Part shown: positions 4,889 through 5,059 of the stretch, in pieces
Layout: each line of letters starts with the position of its first letter
Position numbering within the stretch: the stretch's first letter is position 1
Source: CAYMSA01 sp964392965
GTDB lineage: Bacteria > Actinomycetota > Coriobacteriia > Anaerosomatales > Anaerosomataceae
Length of the DNA: 5,059 nt
Assembly: GCA_964392965.1 (NCBI GenBank)
Contig: CAYMSA010000107.1
Span: forward strand, 1-5,059
Reading direction: 5' to 3'
The notes under the pieces: model-generated
The model's database searches: none
What the model saw: only the letters and a program-made list of their open reading frames with translations
What the model was told of the DNA's origin: nothing
Position numbers and translations under genes: made by a program

Positions 4889-5059
4889 CTAGTCCAGGTC
4901 CTCGGGAAGCCCGATGTGGCCGAGTACCGCAGTGGCCGCCGCGACGGCCGGCCCGGCGAGGTAGACCTCACTCGTCGGGTCACCCATGCGGCCGACGAAG
5001 TTGCGGTTGGTCGTGGCGAGCGCGCGTTCCCCCGCCGCCAGGATGCCCATGTGGCCGCC
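4889..5059 (-). CDS. leuC: 3-isopropylmalate dehydratase large subunit, C-terminal end
   Basis: The last 56 codons of the 4Fe-4S aconitase-family subunit that carries the active-site cluster; the rest lies beyond the right edge. The peptide begins GGHMGILAAGERALATTNRN and continues FVGRMGDPTSEVYLAGPAVA. This is the conserved C-terminal block of LeuC, including the TTNRNF arginine segment that contacts substrate in the family. It ends GLPEDLD and TAG at 4891-4889. The cluster cysteines lie upstream and cannot be checked. Nine bases separate it from leuD, and its stop codon is part of the leuD ribosome site, so the two subunits are probably made in a coupled way. Confidence 0.94.
   Translation of the reverse strand, partial: GGHMGILAAGERALATTNRNFVGRMGDPTSEVYLAGPAVAAATAVLGHIGLPEDLD

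Overview
The window is a high-GC bacterial chromosome segment carrying amino-acid biosynthesis genes and glycan-type transferases. GC-rich codon use, the short LeuD, the leuC-leuD-leuB order and the proteins' general look suggest an anaerobic high-GC lineage, possibly Actinomycetota near Coriobacteriia. That placement is a guess from general knowledge; no marker gene is present. Two runs of exactly 100 N show this is a scaffolded draft, probably from a metagenome or a short-read assembly.

Left part (1-2780). The C-terminal part of a PglC/WcaJ-type sugar-phosphate transferase runs off the left edge on the + strand. It converges on ilvE (branched-chain aminotransferase, - strand) across 35 bp. 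ilvE is divergent from a GT-B-like glycosyltransferase on the + strand, across a 120-bp promoter region. The glycosyltransferase looks broken by the first N run. However, 55 bp on the left of the N run is repeated exactly on its right, and collapsing the duplicate restores one 325-codon frame. The break is therefore an assembly artefact.

Middle (2781-3488). A long symmetric hairpin separates the glycosyltransferase from a convergent small gene. That gene encodes a two-CxxC zinc ribbon fused to a Gly-Ala-Pro/Lys-Ala-Pro tail, whose DNA holds three 18-bp tandem repeats. Upstream of it is a 313-bp stretch without a convincing gene. This stretch holds a candidate extended -10 and a 15-bp direct repeat with a 21-bp period.

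Right part (3489-5059). A tightly packed leucine operon on the - strand: the end of leuC, then leuD, then leuB. The leuC-leuD gap is 9 bp and leuD-leuB overlap by 4 bp. The second N run removes the centre of leuB. There the flanks are not duplicated, so real sequence is missing, about 300 bp by family length. LeuCD isomerises 2-isopropylmalate, LeuB oxidises and decarboxylates it to 2-ketoisocaproate, and IlvE transaminates that to leucine. The window thus encodes the last steps of leucine synthesis in two separate transcription units.

I saw no CRISPR array, tRNA, rRNA, insertion sequence or phage gene, and no convincing new multi-gene system. The most notable points are the false gap, the zinc-ribbon/collagen-like small protein and the phased direct repeat upstream of it.
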